Notes: generated from the sequence alone by a model not told the origin. A DNA stretch of 64,000 nucleotides from Allorhodopirellula solitaria (GCF_007859855.1 NZ_SJPK01000008.1:203264-267263); one strand, 5' to 3'. Shown: positions 1-9,130, counted from the first letter of the stretch. Numbers and translations are program-made.

Positions 1-51
1 TTGCAATGAAACGATTTGGCCGTGTGCGGTGCGAAGCCGGGTGACGGGCGT

Positions 52-196
52 TACCCGGCTGCTCACGCCGGCTCGGCTGACAGCAATACTACCCGGCTGC
101 TTGCGCAGCTCGGCTCATAGGAATATTACCTGGCTGCATACGCAGCTCGGCTCACAGGAATACTACCCGGCTGCTTAGGCAGCTCGGCTCACTACC
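52..196. repeat. Four tandem 37-bp hairpin repeats upstream of gltD
   Basis: Four contiguous units start at 52, 90, 127 and 164, each beginning TACC(C/T)GGCTGC and ending near GGCTCA. Three units contain a perfect GCTGC-4 nt-GCAGC stem-loop; the first is degenerate. No spacers separate the units, so this is not a CRISPR array. The array ends 34 bp before the gltD ATG. gltB may lie just before the window (inference), in which case the array would sit in the gltB-gltD gap as an RNA-processing or stability element. Confidence 0.85.
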
Positions 197-229
197 TCTC
201 AATTACCTCATCTTTTCAGGATCAATACC

Positions 230-1732
230 ATGGGCAAGATCACTGGGTTTACCGAGTTCGACCGCGAAAAAGTGCCATGGCGTCTGCCAGTCGTGCGGAT
301 CAATGATTATGACGAAATTTATACGGAGCATAAAACCGAGCATCTGCGAGATCAGGGCGCCCGGTGCATGGATTGCGGTGTTCCGTTCTGCCAATCGGCC
401 AGCGGTTGTCCGATCGACAACTTGATTCCGGAGTGGAATGATCTGGTCTATAACAACCGGTGGAAGGAAGCGATTGAGCGTCTGCACAAGACGAACAACT
501 TTCCCGAGTTCACGGGACGCACCTGTCCTGCCCCGTGTGAGGGCGCCTGCGTGCTGGGAATCACCAGCCCGCCGGTCACGATTAAGAATATCGAGAACGC
601 GATCGTTGACCGGGCCTGGGAGGAAGGCTGGATCAAGCCTGAACCGCCGGAATCGCGAACGGGCAAGAAGGTAGCGATCGTAGGCAGCGGGCCCTCAGGC
701 TTGTCTGCTGCCGATCAGCTGAACAAAGTCGGTCACCTCGTGACTGTTTTTGAACGTGCCGATCGCCCCGGCGGTTTGCTGCAGTATGGCATTCCAAACA
801 TGAAACTGTCCAAGGATGTGCTGCAGCGGCGCGTCGACAAACTGACCGCGGAAGGTGTGGAGTTCCGAACCAGCGTGAATGTTGGCAAAGACATCACAAC
901 AGACGAGCTGCGGGATCAGTACGATGCCGTGTTGTTGGCTTGTGGTGCGACCAAACCACGCGATCTGCCGATCGAAGGTCGCGAGGCCCAAGGGGTTCAC
1001 TATGCCATGGAGTTCTTGACCGCGAACACGAAGCAAAGCGTTCACGGCGACGAACTCGGCGATCAGTTCATCAGTGCCGAAGGGAAAGATGTGATCGTCA
1101 TTGGCGGCGGCGACACGGGGACGGATTGTATCGGGACAAGCATCCGTCATGGCTGCCGCTCACTAGTTAATTTCGAGTTGCTTCCGAAACCGGCTGAAGA
1201 CCGGGCTCCCGACAACCCCTGGCCGGAGTGGCCGCGCGTATTCCGTGTCGACTACGGTCACGAGGAAGCCGAAGCCAAATTTGGCAAGGATCCACGTGAG
1301 TACCAAATTCTCAGCAAGAAATTTTTGGTCGACGATGCGGGCAAACTGGCTGGCATTCAAACCGTCGAGGTCCAGTGGACCAAGAACGATGAAGGCGGTT
1401 GGCAGATGAGCGAAGTCGAAGGCAGCGAAAAGGACTGGCCCGCTCAACTGATCTTGCTCGCGATGGGATTCTTGGGGCCTGAGCAGTATGTGCCCGAATC
1501 GCTCGGGGTGGAGACCGATGCCCGTAGCAACTTCCAGGCTGAGTACGGGAAGTTTGCAACGAGCGTCGAGGGTGTCTTCGCGGCGGGGGATTGCCGGCGC
1601 GGTCAGAGCCTCGTCGTTTGGGCGATCAACGAAGGTCGTGGCGCGGCGCGTGCGGTCGACGTCTTCTTGCAAGGGTCAAGCTGTCTTCCCGCACCGGGGA
1701 TTACTTTGGGGACGTCGTTAGCCGGCGTCTAG
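230..1732 (+). CDS. gltD: Glutamate synthase (NADPH) small subunit
   Basis: 500 aa. It supplies electrons from NADPH through FAD and Fe-S centres to the large GOGAT subunit, which makes two glutamates from glutamine and 2-oxoglutarate in the cytoplasm. The N-terminal Fer4_20 domain shows Cys46/49/54/60 (CMDCGVPFC then GC) and a second set in [10 protein letters not shown] (about 99-107). A GSGPSG FAD-binding motif lies near 152 and a [11 protein letters not shown](P)H-binding motif near 292. The ATG follows CAGGATC. The last about 12 residues run past the usual end, and the stop codon lies inside an 18-bp palindrome. No large subunit is visible in the window. Assignment is secure. Confidence 0.95.
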   Translation: MGKITGFTEFDREKVPWRLPVVRINDYDEIYTEHKTEHLRDQGARCMDCGVPFCQSASGCPIDNLIPEWNDLVYNNRWKEAIERLHKTNNFPEFTGRTCPAPCEGACVLGITSPPVTIKNIENAIVDRAWEEGWIKPEPPESRTGKKVAIVGSGPSGLSAADQLNKVGHLVTVFERADRPGGLLQYGIPNMKLSKDVLQRRVDKLTAEGVEFRTSVNVGKDITTDELRDQYDAVLLACGATKPRDLPIEGREAQGVHYAMEFLTANTKQSVHGDELGDQFISAEGKDVIVIGGGDTGTDCIGTSIRHGCRSLVNFELLPKPAEDRAPDNPWPEWPRVFRVDYGHEEAEAKFGKDPREYQILSKKFLVDDAGKLAGIQTVEVQWTKNDEGGWQMSEVEGSEKDWPAQLILLAMGFLGPEQYVPESLGVETDARSNFQAEYGKFATSVEGVFAAGDCRRGQSLVVWAINEGRGAARAVDVFLQGSSCLPAPGITLGTSLAGV

Positions 1733-1739
1733 ACGCCGG
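1722..1739. other. 18-bp perfect palindrome spanning the gltD stop codon
   Basis: CCGGCGTCTAGACGCCGG is fully self-complementary and contains the gltD TAG at its centre. There is no T-run, so it is not a classical intrinsic terminator; it may protect the 3' end or act as a weak stop. Confidence 0.6.
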
Positions 1740-2045
1740 TCGGCATATCGATCTGGAGTTGATCAACATCCCAGTGGCATGCACCGGGGTGTTGATCGGC
1801 GGCGATGCAGTTGGTGAGCAGAGCTCTCGTGCTCGCGGCTGGGATGAAGGTCGAATCTCATAAGGCGTAACACCAGCAGACGCTGCTGATTGCGGATATA
1901 CTGCACGCCAGACCGGGCGGCCATGCCGCTCGGTGCCCCCCGCGGCGTGCGTTCTCCGCTTTGCACGACTCCAGTCATGTAAACGAGACAGCGATTTCGC
2001 GGGCCCCTCCCCGATTCCGCCTCCCTCGCCTTTTGAGTATCACGC
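1740..2045. other. Intergenic region, no gene seen
   Basis: Roughly 300 bp between gltD and the oxidoreductase gene. Reading frames here are short, unlike known families and lack ribosome binding sites. No repeat shared with the rest of the window was found. Confidence 0.5.
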
Positions 2046-3122
2046 ATGCATTGGACGCCGCTCTCCTTCGCTCGATTCACTTCCCTGGTCTGTTTGTTCG
2101 CCTGGTCCGGGTTGAGTCTGTTCGCTCCGACTGTCTTGGCAGACGAATCCACGTCGTCACCGGAGGTTGTGCGTCTAGGCATCATTGGATTGGATACTTC
2201 GCATTCGCCTGCGATTATCAAGATATTCAACAATCCCAATCCTGAGAACGAGATTTTCAATGACTTCCGTGTTGTTGCGGCGTACCCCTACGGCAGCCGC
2301 ACGATTGAATCGAGCTCCAGCCGAATTCCTGCGATCACCGAATCCGTTGAAAAGGAAGGGGTGAAGATTGTCGATTCCATCGACGAGCTGCTCAGCCAGG
2401 TCGACTGTGTCTTCCTCGAGACCAACGATGGACAGTTGCACCTTGAACAGGCGTTGCCAGTTTTTCGAGCGTCCAAACCCGTGTTCATCGACAAGCCGAC
2501 AGGATCGAATTTGGCGGAGACCGTGGCGATCTTCCGGGCCGCCGAACACTATCAGGTGCCGATGTTTTCCGCTTCGTCACTGCGATACACCGAGGGCGCG
2601 CAAGCGATTCGGAACGGCAAAGTGGGGCGGGTAATCGGATGCAGCGCCTACAGTCCGTGCTCACTGGAGCCATCGCACGTCGACCTGTTCTGGTACGGCA
2701 TCCATGGGGTCGAAACCCTGTTCACCTGCATGGGCACGGGGTGTCAAACGGTACGGCACACCGAAACCGACAGTTGCCAGCTCGCAGTGGGGCAATGGGA
2801 TGACGGGCGGATCGGAACCTTTCGGGGGATTCAAATTGGCCAACGAGGTTATGGCGGGACCGCTTTCGGAGACAAGGGAATCGCCGAAATCGGACCGTAT
2901 TCAGGCTATGAACCGTTGTTCGTTCAGGTCGCAGAGTTCTTTCATAGTCATGAGCCACCGATTGACGCTCAAGAGACGATTGAGATCTATGCGTTCATGC
3001 AAGCTGCGTTTGCCAGTAAACAGGCGGGCGGCGATCCGGTCGCGATCGCTGACGTGGTGCAAGAGGCTACTGCGGAAGCGGACCGGTTGCTCGCGGGCAA
3101 GCTCGATGAGGCGAGTGAGTAG
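2046..3122 (+). CDS. Secreted Gfo/Idh/MocA-family oxidoreductase
   Basis: 358 aa. A signal peptide ends around ADESTSS (residue 33). A Rossmann-like start LGIIGLDTSHSPAI follows near 44, an atypical version of the GxGxxG dinucleotide motif. The IDKP motif near 148-151 matches the conserved (E/D)KP of Gfo/Idh enzymes. The C-terminal half fits the Gfo/Idh alpha/beta domain, with a PYSGYEPLF stretch. These enzymes usually oxidise or reduce sugars and cyclitols with NAD(P); the substrate cannot be told. Planctomycetes carry many exported paralogues. The stop codon is the first base pair of a 9-bp tandem repeat. Confidence 0.8.
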   Translation: MHWTPLSFARFTSLVCLFAWSGLSLFAPTVLADESTSSPEVVRLGIIGLDTSHSPAIIKIFNNPNPENEIFNDFRVVAAYPYGSRTIESSSSRIPAITESVEKEGVKIVDSIDELLSQVDCVFLETNDGQLHLEQALPVFRASKPVFIDKPTGSNLAETVAIFRAAEHYQVPMFSASSLRYTEGAQAIRNGKVGRVIGCSAYSPCSLEPSHVDLFWYGIHGVETLFTCMGTGCQTVRHTETDSCQLAVGQWDDGRIGTFRGIQIGQRGYGGTAFGDKGIAEIGPYSGYEPLFVQVAEFFHSHEPPIDAQETIEIYAFMQAAFASKQAGGDPVAIADVVQEATAEADRLLAGKLDEASE

Positions 3123-3165
3123 TTAGGAGAGCTAGGAGAGTTAGGAGAGATAGGAGAGTTAGGAG
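3121..3165. repeat. Five tandem 9-bp repeats (AGTTAGGAG)
   Basis: Five head-to-tail copies of AG(T/C/A)TAGGAG variants start at 3121, 3130, 3139, 3148 and 3157, directly at the oxidoreductase stop codon. The unit contains a Shine-Dalgarno-like AGGAG each time but no start codon follows. Confidence 0.85.
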
Positions 3166-3499
3166 GCGGCTTATTTAGGGACACCGGGTGCCCCCCTGTT
3201 GAAGGTGAATGGTTGACTTTTCCGTATGCTGACGCGATAATGTGTCGTCGGTTTGCCGTGTTGAAACGAGCCATTTCTGGCCCGATTTTGCGGACGTTCT
3301 ATGCTTAAGAGACGAAATTTCGCTGCTCAAAGCTGAAAATGTGGTGAATGGGCTAACCCGTTTGGCGGGTTATCATGCTGTACGTGCATTTATTGAATGA
3401 GAAGTTAACCTTCTTCGGACATTTTTTGCTGATGCGTGTTTTTCACGAATAATCGGTATTGTCCGTTTTTAATTCCTTTTTATTAAGCAGACGGAACCC
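3166..3499. promoter_or_regulatory. AT-rich upstream region of the ECF sigma gene
   Basis: This stretch is clearly more AT-rich than its surroundings. A hairpin AACCCG-5 nt-CGGGTT lies at 3355-3371 and a near-palindrome GAAGTTAACCTTC at 3401-3413. Promoter activity for the sigma gene at 3500 is likely but no -35/-10 pair stands out. Confidence 0.4.
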
Positions 3500-4195
3500 A
3501 TGAACTTTTCAACGAGCACTCTTGCTCCAGAAAAGCCGATCAACGTCTCGCCGCGGCCCTCGGATTCACTCCGCCGCGGTAGCGAGCCGGCTTCTCCTGA
3601 GCAAGAAATAACTGATGAAGAATTGATCGCACGATATCGCGAGAGCGGTGACCGCGCGATTTACGAAACGGTAATGCGGCGTTATGAACGCGAAATCTAC
3701 GCGTACCTTCGCCGTTATATGGGCAATGCCGAGATGGCAGAGGATGCCTTCCAAGGCACCTTCTTGCAGGTCCACTTGAAGTGCCAACAGTTCGATCTCA
3801 CCCGCCGGTTTCGGCCCTGGTTGTATGCAATCGCGACCAACCAAGCGATCGATGTCCAGCGCCGCAATAAACGCCACCGAATGGTGAGTCTCGATCGTCC
3901 CGGGTCGTGGCAAGATGACGACCGCGGTGGCAGTTGGTCCGAAAAGCTGGTTGGGTCCAGTGCCGATCCGCTTGCTGAGGCCTCCCGCGAGGAGAATGGC
4001 CGGTGGGTCCATGATGCTGTTGCGAAGTTGGGCCAGCCGATGCAGCAGGTTGTCGAACTGGTTTACTACCAAGGTCTGAAGTATCGCGAAGCAGCCGAAG
4101 TGCTGGGGATTCCCGTCGGCACGGTCAAGAGCCGTTTGCACTCGGCAATTCATCAGCTCGGTGGCTTCTGGGACGATTCCCACTCTTCGGACTAG
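3500..4195 (+). CDS. ECF-type RNA polymerase sigma factor
   Basis: 231 aa. Residues about 36-125 form sigma region 2 (DEELIARYRESGD, ending in the FRPWLYAIATNQAIDVQRR segment that contacts core polymerase and the -10 element). Residues about 178-222 form region 4 with a helix-turn-helix (KYREAAEVLGIPVGTVKSRL). A 35-residue Ser/Pro-rich leader precedes region 2. No anti-sigma factor gene is adjacent, so its regulation is unknown. It stands alone, with a long AT-rich leader upstream and a strong terminator downstream, so it is probably monocistronic. Confidence 0.92.
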   Translation: MNFSTSTLAPEKPINVSPRPSDSLRRGSEPASPEQEITDEELIARYRESGDRAIYETVMRRYEREIYAYLRRYMGNAEMAEDAFQGTFLQVHLKCQQFDLTRRFRPWLYAIATNQAIDVQRRNKRHRMVSLDRPGSWQDDDRGGSWSEKLVGSSADPLAEASREENGRWVHDAVAKLGQPMQQVVELVYYQGLKYREAAEVLGIPVGTVKSRLHSAIHQLGGFWDDSHSSD

Positions 4196-4290
4196 TCTCT
4201 GCCAGCTCTGCTCTGTGCCCCGATCCGGTAAATCGGTCGGGGTACCGAGGCACCGATAGGGCTCGCCGCGAATCTGCGGAATGTTGTTCA

Positions 4291-4321
4291 GCCACGCACT
4301 GGAAAGCTGCGTGGCTTTTTT
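4291..4321 (+). terminator. Rho-independent terminator after the ECF sigma gene
   Basis: Perfect 8-bp stem GCCACGCA / TGCGTGGC with a 9-nt loop, followed directly by a run of seven T. It lies 95 bp after the sigma-factor stop codon. Confidence 0.93.
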
Positions 4322-4473
4322 TATGCGCTGCTGGTACTTCATATCCGGTTGGGCGGCGAAATGCGACGCTGCCTGATGACGAAAGGAATTGGCTTTGGTA
4401 GGCTCCTTTGTCGAGCAACCCTCTCGGCTTACTTCACCGCTTGAAATCCCTCTTACAAACGATTTCCATCATC

Positions 4474-5463
4474 ATGCTTTTTGCCGTTGGACAACTCGTT
4501 GTGGGCTCGCTGTTATTGCTCATCGGGGGTGAGGGTGTTGTTCGGGGAGCCTCGCGGTTAGCGATTCTAGCGAAGCTGAGCCCTTTGTTCGTTGGTTTGA
4601 CAGTCGTGTCATTGGGGACGAGCGCACCTGAAATGGCCGTAAGTGTGGCGACCGCTATGCAGGGCCAGGCCGACATCACCATCGGGAACGTGGTCGGTAG
4701 TAATCTGTTCAATATGTTGATGATCGTGGGACTGAGTGCGATCGTCGCGGCTCTGCCTGTCGAGCGTCAGATCACCTATTTCGACGCCCCCGTGATGGTC
4801 GCGGTCTGCATCGCGATGGGTGTCGTGGGATACGACGGCAGTATCGACCGATTCGATGGTATTGCTTTGTTGGTGGCAATGGTCGTGTACTTCGCCATCT
4901 CCTACCGACTTGGCAAGCGAAAGACATCTGAGGACATTGAGGAGTTTGTTGACGATGTCGCCGGCGAGCCCCTGGCCGCACCGTCCTGGGCACGGAGTGC
5001 CGCAGCGGTGCTGCTGCAGCTTCTGATTTTGTCCCTTGGCGTTGGCGCTTTGGTCTTGGGATGTGAATGGTTCGTCGCGGGGTCGGTCACATTTGCGAGA
5101 TACTTTGGGCTTTCCGAAGCCGTGATTGGACTGACCATCGTGTCCGTCGGCACGTCGCTTCCCGAACTCGTAACGTCGGTGGCCGCCACGCTCAAGGGCG
5201 AGCGAGGGATTGCGATCGGCAATGCGGTCGGCAGTACGATTCTGAATATCCTCGCCGTTCTGGGCGTCGCGGCTACCGTGTCCCCGGTCAGCCTGCATGT
5301 GGCGCCGTCGTTGGAGTTCTTCGACATCCCCGTCATGATTGGAGCAGCCGTACTGACGTGGGCCGTGTTGCGGACGCATCAAGTGGTCACGCGAGTCGAA
5401 GGTTTCGTGATGGTTGGTCTGTACTGTGCTTACATCGCCTATCTTTTGATTGAAACCGTCTGA
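4474..5463 (+). CDS. Calcium/sodium antiporter, CaCA family
   Basis: 329 aa from the ATG at 4474; the frame extends upstream to a TTG at 4408, but the added 22 residues are polar and the membrane protein starts naturally at MLFAVGQL. Two alpha-repeats in opposite halves carry the ion-binding signatures: SLGTSAPEMAVSV with GNVVGSNLFN, and SVGTSLPELVTSV with GNAVGSTILN. About ten membrane segments are visible with a charged central loop (RKTSEDIEEF). This is the YrbG-type inner-membrane exchanger that exports Ca2+ against Na+ or H+. The stop codon is one base before the next ATG, implying translational coupling. Confidence 0.92.
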   Translation: MLFAVGQLVVGSLLLLIGGEGVVRGASRLAILAKLSPLFVGLTVVSLGTSAPEMAVSVATAMQGQADITIGNVVGSNLFNMLMIVGLSAIVAALPVERQITYFDAPVMVAVCIAMGVVGYDGSIDRFDGIALLVAMVVYFAISYRLGKRKTSEDIEEFVDDVAGEPLAAPSWARSAAAVLLQLLILSLGVGALVLGCEWFVAGSVTFARYFGLSEAVIGLTIVSVGTSLPELVTSVAATLKGERGIAIGNAVGSTILNILAVLGVAATVSPVSLHVAPSLEFFDIPVMIGAAVLTWAVLRTHQVVTRVEGFVMVGLYCAYIAYLLIETV

Positions 5464-5464
5464 G

Positions 5465-7135
5465 ATGGGCAGGCGTCGTCTGCAGCATTCTCGACGAGAA
5501 CTGATCGAGATGGCGTTTGGGGCGTCGGCGGTTGGCCTCTTTGCGTCGACGTTAGGCTGCGACTCGATTGCTGACTGGGTTTCTGGCGACCTTCCTGACG
5601 CAGGTCGCTTGCTCTCTCAGGATCGCCGCGCCGGCCACCAGGTGCGTGACTTTGCCGCCAAACCGCGAGCTCCGCAACGACCTTCGGAGAAGCATCACTG
5701 TGTGGTGATCGGCGCAGGCGTCGCCGGCCTGTCTGCCGCGTGGCATGCGATCGAACAGGGCGTCGAAGAAATAGTCGTGCTGGAGTTGGAAGACGAGATC
5801 GGCGGTACCTCACGCAGTGGAAGCCTCGAAGGATTCCAGTTTCCGTGGGGGGCCCACTATCTTCCCGTTCCCAAACCTGACAATCAACCTCTCGTCCACT
5901 TTCTATCCCAATGCGGCGTCTTGAAAGTAGCTTCCAACGCAGCCTTGGAAGTGCAGGAGCAGTATCTCTGTCGTGAGCCCGAAGAACGAATCTTCGTTGC
6001 AGATCAGTGGTGGGGTGGTTTGTATCCGGAAGCGGTGGCAACGCCGGCCGATCTGTTGGAACTAAAACGCTTTCGTGCGAACTTACAACGGCTGGCGGCT
6101 CAGCGTGATGTTCAGGGACGGCCGCTGTTCATCCTTCCGACGCGTCATTGTTCGACCGCTGAGCAGGCCCGCGAACTCGACCGGATCTCGATGTCGCAGT
6201 GGATGGATGCTCATCACTTTGATTCGAAGCCACTACGCTGGTTGGTCGACTATGCCTGTCGCGATGACTACGGATTGAATGCTGACCAAACGAGTGCGTG
6301 GGCGGGGCTGTTCTACTTTGCGGCGCGGATCGATCCGATTAGCGGAGAGTCGCAGGATGTGATGACATGGCCGGCTGGCAACGGATTTCTGGTTGATCAG
6401 TTGGCCGCTCCTCTGGGCAACCGTTTGCGACTCGGCCAAGCCGTTGTGCGAATTTCACCGCAGGACGCGTCGTCGAAAACCACAGCGTTGGAAATCGATG
6501 TTATGGACAGCCACTCGGGAGCAATGTCAACGTTAGCAGCGGAACATGTGATCGTGGCGGTGCCGCAGTTCATCGCATCGCGTATGCTCGACGCAGCTTG
6601 GATGTCGTCGCTGGGCATCGAACGTGAGACACCGCCGAACGTTTTCTCGTATGGATCGTGGCTGGTAGCTAATGTGCACTTGAGCGAGCGACCGCGGGAA
6701 ACCAAGTTTCCTATGAGTTGGGACAATGTCACCATGGCGTCCGGATCGCTCGGTTATGTCAACGCGACGCATCAACTTGGGATGGACCATGGACCGACTG
6801 TGCTGACTTGGTATCAAGCGATTCCCGCCGACCAGCCCGCCGAAGTTCGCCAACGACTCATGAGTCGAACTTGGGAGGAAATCGCTGAAACCGTGATCAT
6901 GGATTTAGAACTGGCTCATCCTGATATCCGTCGTTTGATCACACGTCTCGATGCCATGATCTGGGCTCACGCGATGCCCTGTCCTCGCGTTGGATCGATT
7001 TTTCATCCCACCCGTCACGCTGCTCAGTTGCCCGTTGGAAACGTGCATTTTGCCTGCACCGATCTGAGTGGAATCGCGCTCTTCGAGGAAGCCTTCGACC
7101 ATGGAAGACGCGCCGCATTGGAATGTTTCGCGTAG
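5465..7135 (+). CDS. Tat-exported FAD-dependent oxidoreductase (amine-oxidase-like)
   Basis: 556 aa from the ATG at 5465, one base after the antiporter stop; an alternative TTG at 5450 would overlap that gene. The N-terminus has a twin-arginine (SRREL) and a hydrophobic stretch ending in TLGC, a lipobox-like site, so it is probably exported folded with its FAD. The Rossmann motif GAGVAGLSAAWHAI and the LELEDEIGGTSRSG loop (about 85-120) are typical of the flavin amine oxidase/protoporphyrinogen oxidase superfamily. A C-terminal FACTDLSGIALFEEAFDHG is the usual second FAD-contact region. The substrate is unknown. Confidence 0.82.
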   Translation: MGRRRLQHSRRELIEMAFGASAVGLFASTLGCDSIADWVSGDLPDAGRLLSQDRRAGHQVRDFAAKPRAPQRPSEKHHCVVIGAGVAGLSAAWHAIEQGVEEIVVLELEDEIGGTSRSGSLEGFQFPWGAHYLPVPKPDNQPLVHFLSQCGVLKVASNAALEVQEQYLCREPEERIFVADQWWGGLYPEAVATPADLLELKRFRANLQRLAAQRDVQGRPLFILPTRHCSTAEQARELDRISMSQWMDAHHFDSKPLRWLVDYACRDDYGLNADQTSAWAGLFYFAARIDPISGESQDVMTWPAGNGFLVDQLAAPLGNRLRLGQAVVRISPQDASSKTTALEIDVMDSHSGAMSTLAAEHVIVAVPQFIASRMLDAAWMSSLGIERETPPNVFSYGSWLVANVHLSERPRETKFPMSWDNVTMASGSLGYVNATHQLGMDHGPTVLTWYQAIPADQPAEVRQRLMSRTWEEIAETVIMDLELAHPDIRRLITRLDAMIWAHAMPCPRVGSIFHPTRHAAQLPVGNVHFACTDLSGIALFEEAFDHGRRAALECFA

Positions 7136-7401
7136 CGGCGCAGCAGCGGTCAATGTGGAACGAATTCGACCAAGGTCTGGCGACAATGGGATGAATTGGT
7201 GCTCCCGATGGTAGGACCACAGTTGTTTTGCAGCGGATGGCGGGCCACTGATTCAATGAGAAACGTAGTTTTCCGGTTTTTGACAGCAATTGGATGCATC
7301 CAATCACGTTTGGCACAGCAAATGCGAAATGCTTCCATTGAACGCGAGAGAAGTGACGTACACGGCTCCGCAAAATCAACTACAAATATTGGGAGACTGC
7401 C

Positions 7402-7569
7402 ATGTTAGGCTGGGCTTTAACTTTTTTGGTCATCGCATTGATCGCAGGCGCATTCGGGTTCTTGGGTGTGGCAGGCACTGCGACCACCATCGCAAAAATC
7501 CTCTTCGTTGTGTTCTTGGTGCTGTTCGTGATCGGCCTGATCATGGGACGCCGTGGTCCAGTCGCCTAG
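7402..7569 (+). CDS. DUF1328 (YtjA-type) small membrane protein
   Basis: 55 aa, ATG at 7402, stop TAG at 7567. The sequence starts [20 protein letters not shown] and continues with [18 protein letters not shown] and a GRRGP tail. This is the two-helix pattern of the DUF1328 family (E. coli YtjA). Both helices are strongly hydrophobic and only the last residues are charged. Members are often induced by stress; the function is unknown. A GGGAG lies 8 bases before the ATG. The gene stands alone. Confidence 0.88.
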   Translation: MLGWALTFLVIALIAGAFGFLGVAGTATTIAKILFVVFLVLFVIGLIMGRRGPVA

Positions 7570-7637
7570 CGTGGGGTCCCGGTAAAGCCGCGGATTTAGA
7601 TGGCCCTGCACTTGAGTCGCGTTGTCGTGCTCAAGTT

Positions 7638-7747
7638 AGCAACGCACGATGAATAAATGTCGGTTTTAGTAGTGGACGAGGCGACGAGTCCAAAGCCGCA
7701 GGACTCGTCGCCTCGTCCACTACGACAGAAATTGATCGTGCGTTGCT
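7638..7747. repeat. 110-bp quasi-palindromic element, copy 1
   Basis: The left arm (7638-7691) and right arm (7701-7747) pair over most of their length and meet at the loop AAAGCCGCA. Both ends read AGCAACGCACGAT outward. A second full copy lies at 46802-46911 and a partial one at 19325-19379. The arms correspond in the same orientation in both full copies, but the loop is reversed. Confidence 0.9.
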
Positions 7748-7926
7748 TAGGGCTCATCGAGGACGATCGTAATGCTGGAGACGATCTCTTCCGATCTGCA
7801 GCACTGCGTGAGAGATGAGAGTAGAATTCGATTAGTCTCCCGCGATGTTAAATGCGTTTTGCTGCCGTCTGGCACTTTGAAGCCGCGGACGCTTTTCCCT
7901 TCATTCCCCCACCAAGAGATTCAGTG

Positions 7927-8370
7927 ATGACAGATCAAGTAGCAACGGAAGAAAAATCGAGCGCCGATTGGGAATATGTCCGCGAAGCGATCGCAGAACG
8001 CTGGCCTCAGATCAATCGTGATGAGCTGGCGGAATGCAAGAACGACTCCGGTGACCTGATCGAGTTCGTCAAGCAGCGTGTCGGCGCCAGTAGTGACGAG
8101 GTCGAATCAGTGGTTTCCGAGTTCGCCCCCAGCGAGACGGTCGTCGACCGTGTCAGTCAGGCGGCTAGCGACCAACTGCACAGGGCGAGCGAGTCAGCGC
8201 AGTACGCCTACATGCGGGCCGATGAATGTATCGCCGAGCGACCAACCGAATCGGTGGTGGCTAGTTTCGTCGCTGGGATCGTCGTTGGAGCGGCAGTTAC
8301 CGCCCTCGTGATGAGCTCGCGACCGGAGCCATCGACTTGGGATCGAGTGCGGACACGCTCCTGCTTTTAA
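7927..8370 (+). CDS. DUF883/YqjD-like membrane-anchored protein, C-terminus altered by an element
   Basis: 147 aa from the ATG at 7927; an upstream start at 7852 would add 25 residues with no family resemblance. Residues about 12-60 are a CsbD-like charged segment (WPQINRDELAECKNDSGDL). A helical region follows, then one glycine-rich membrane helix (VVASFVAGIVVGAAVTALVM) near the C-terminus, the layout of ElaB/YqjD ribosome-associated inner-membrane proteins. The stop TAA at 8368 is part of the TTAA that begins the inverted-repeat element at 8367. The end of the protein therefore appears to be set by the element, and the original C-terminus may have differed by a few residues. Confidence 0.72.
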   Translation: MTDQVATEEKSSADWEYVREAIAERWPQINRDELAECKNDSGDLIEFVKQRVGASSDEVESVVSEFAPSETVVDRVSQAASDQLHRASESAQYAYMRADECIAERPTESVVASFVAGIVVGAAVTALVMSSRPEPSTWDRVRTRSCF

Positions 8371-9080
8371 GGCTCATCCGCCGGAAGCGTGCGCCCGAGG
8401 TTTTCAAGGCATGGCTCCCGTATCGAAGGATTTATTTGTGGGATGTGATTATCAATGTTAGACTGGCACTGCCGGGAGAAACGGAGCCGAGCTCTGCAGA
8501 GGTATCCAATGCTCGTTCAAAAATGCGTCCCTGACGAACAAACGCTCGCCAGGGACCGACAACACCATTGGCGTACCGCTTTTGCAGGGAAACGCTGGCG
8601 ACCGAGATATCCCTTGCCAAGCCAGCACCTCGGCAGAGCTCGGCTCGAATGGCGTGGACTTAAGCAGCTTTACTCGAGTTTCACGGGCATCTGTTTTCGC
8701 TTCCGTCCGGCTTGTCCGGGCGGAGCGGCAACTGCAAGCTACCTGCAAAACGCCCTCGCCAGATCGATCTCCGCTCCGGGCTTGTCCCGGCGGAATCAGC
8801 GAATCAAGTCGTGTGACCGCCGGGACAAGCCCGAGACGGAGCACCGTTTCTACTTCGCATTTTTTCGGTAGCTGCCAGTTGATTCCTCCGCCGAGACAAG
8901 CTCGACGGAAGAATGTTTCACACGCGGCAATCGCTTAAGTCCACGCCATTCGAGCTCGGCTCCGTTTCTCCCGGCAGTGCCAGTCTAACATTGATAATCA
9001 CATCCCACAAATAAATCCTTGGATACGGGAGCCATGCCTTGAAAACCTCCAGCGCACGCTTGCGTCGGATGAGCCCTTAA
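8367..9080. mobile_element. 714-bp non-coding element with 128-bp terminal inverted repeats
   Basis: Left arm 8367-8494 and right arm 8952-9080 are near-perfect inverted copies, both beginning TTAAGG at the outer end and ending at GAGCTC inside. A nested 22-bp inverted pair (8643-8664 and 8934-8955) and several inverted GGCTTGTCC motifs fill the core. No reading frame resembles a transposase. A 42-bp piece matching the outer end recurs at 63834. The structure suits a non-autonomous, MITE-like element. Confidence 0.75.
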
Positions 9081-9130
9081 TCGACCCCCTTCGCCTTTTC
9101 TTCGGCCAACGACTGGTCAATCACCTAATC

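Noticed and set aside
52..196. Possible CRISPR array
   Set aside because: Units are contiguous without spacers, carry internal hairpins and no cas genes are present.
3566..4342. 258-aa minus-strand reading frame
   Set aside because: Shadow of the ECF sigma gene and its terminator.
4609..5382. 257-aa minus-strand reading frame
   Set aside because: His/Arg/Asp-rich shadow of the Ca2+/Na+ antiporter gene.
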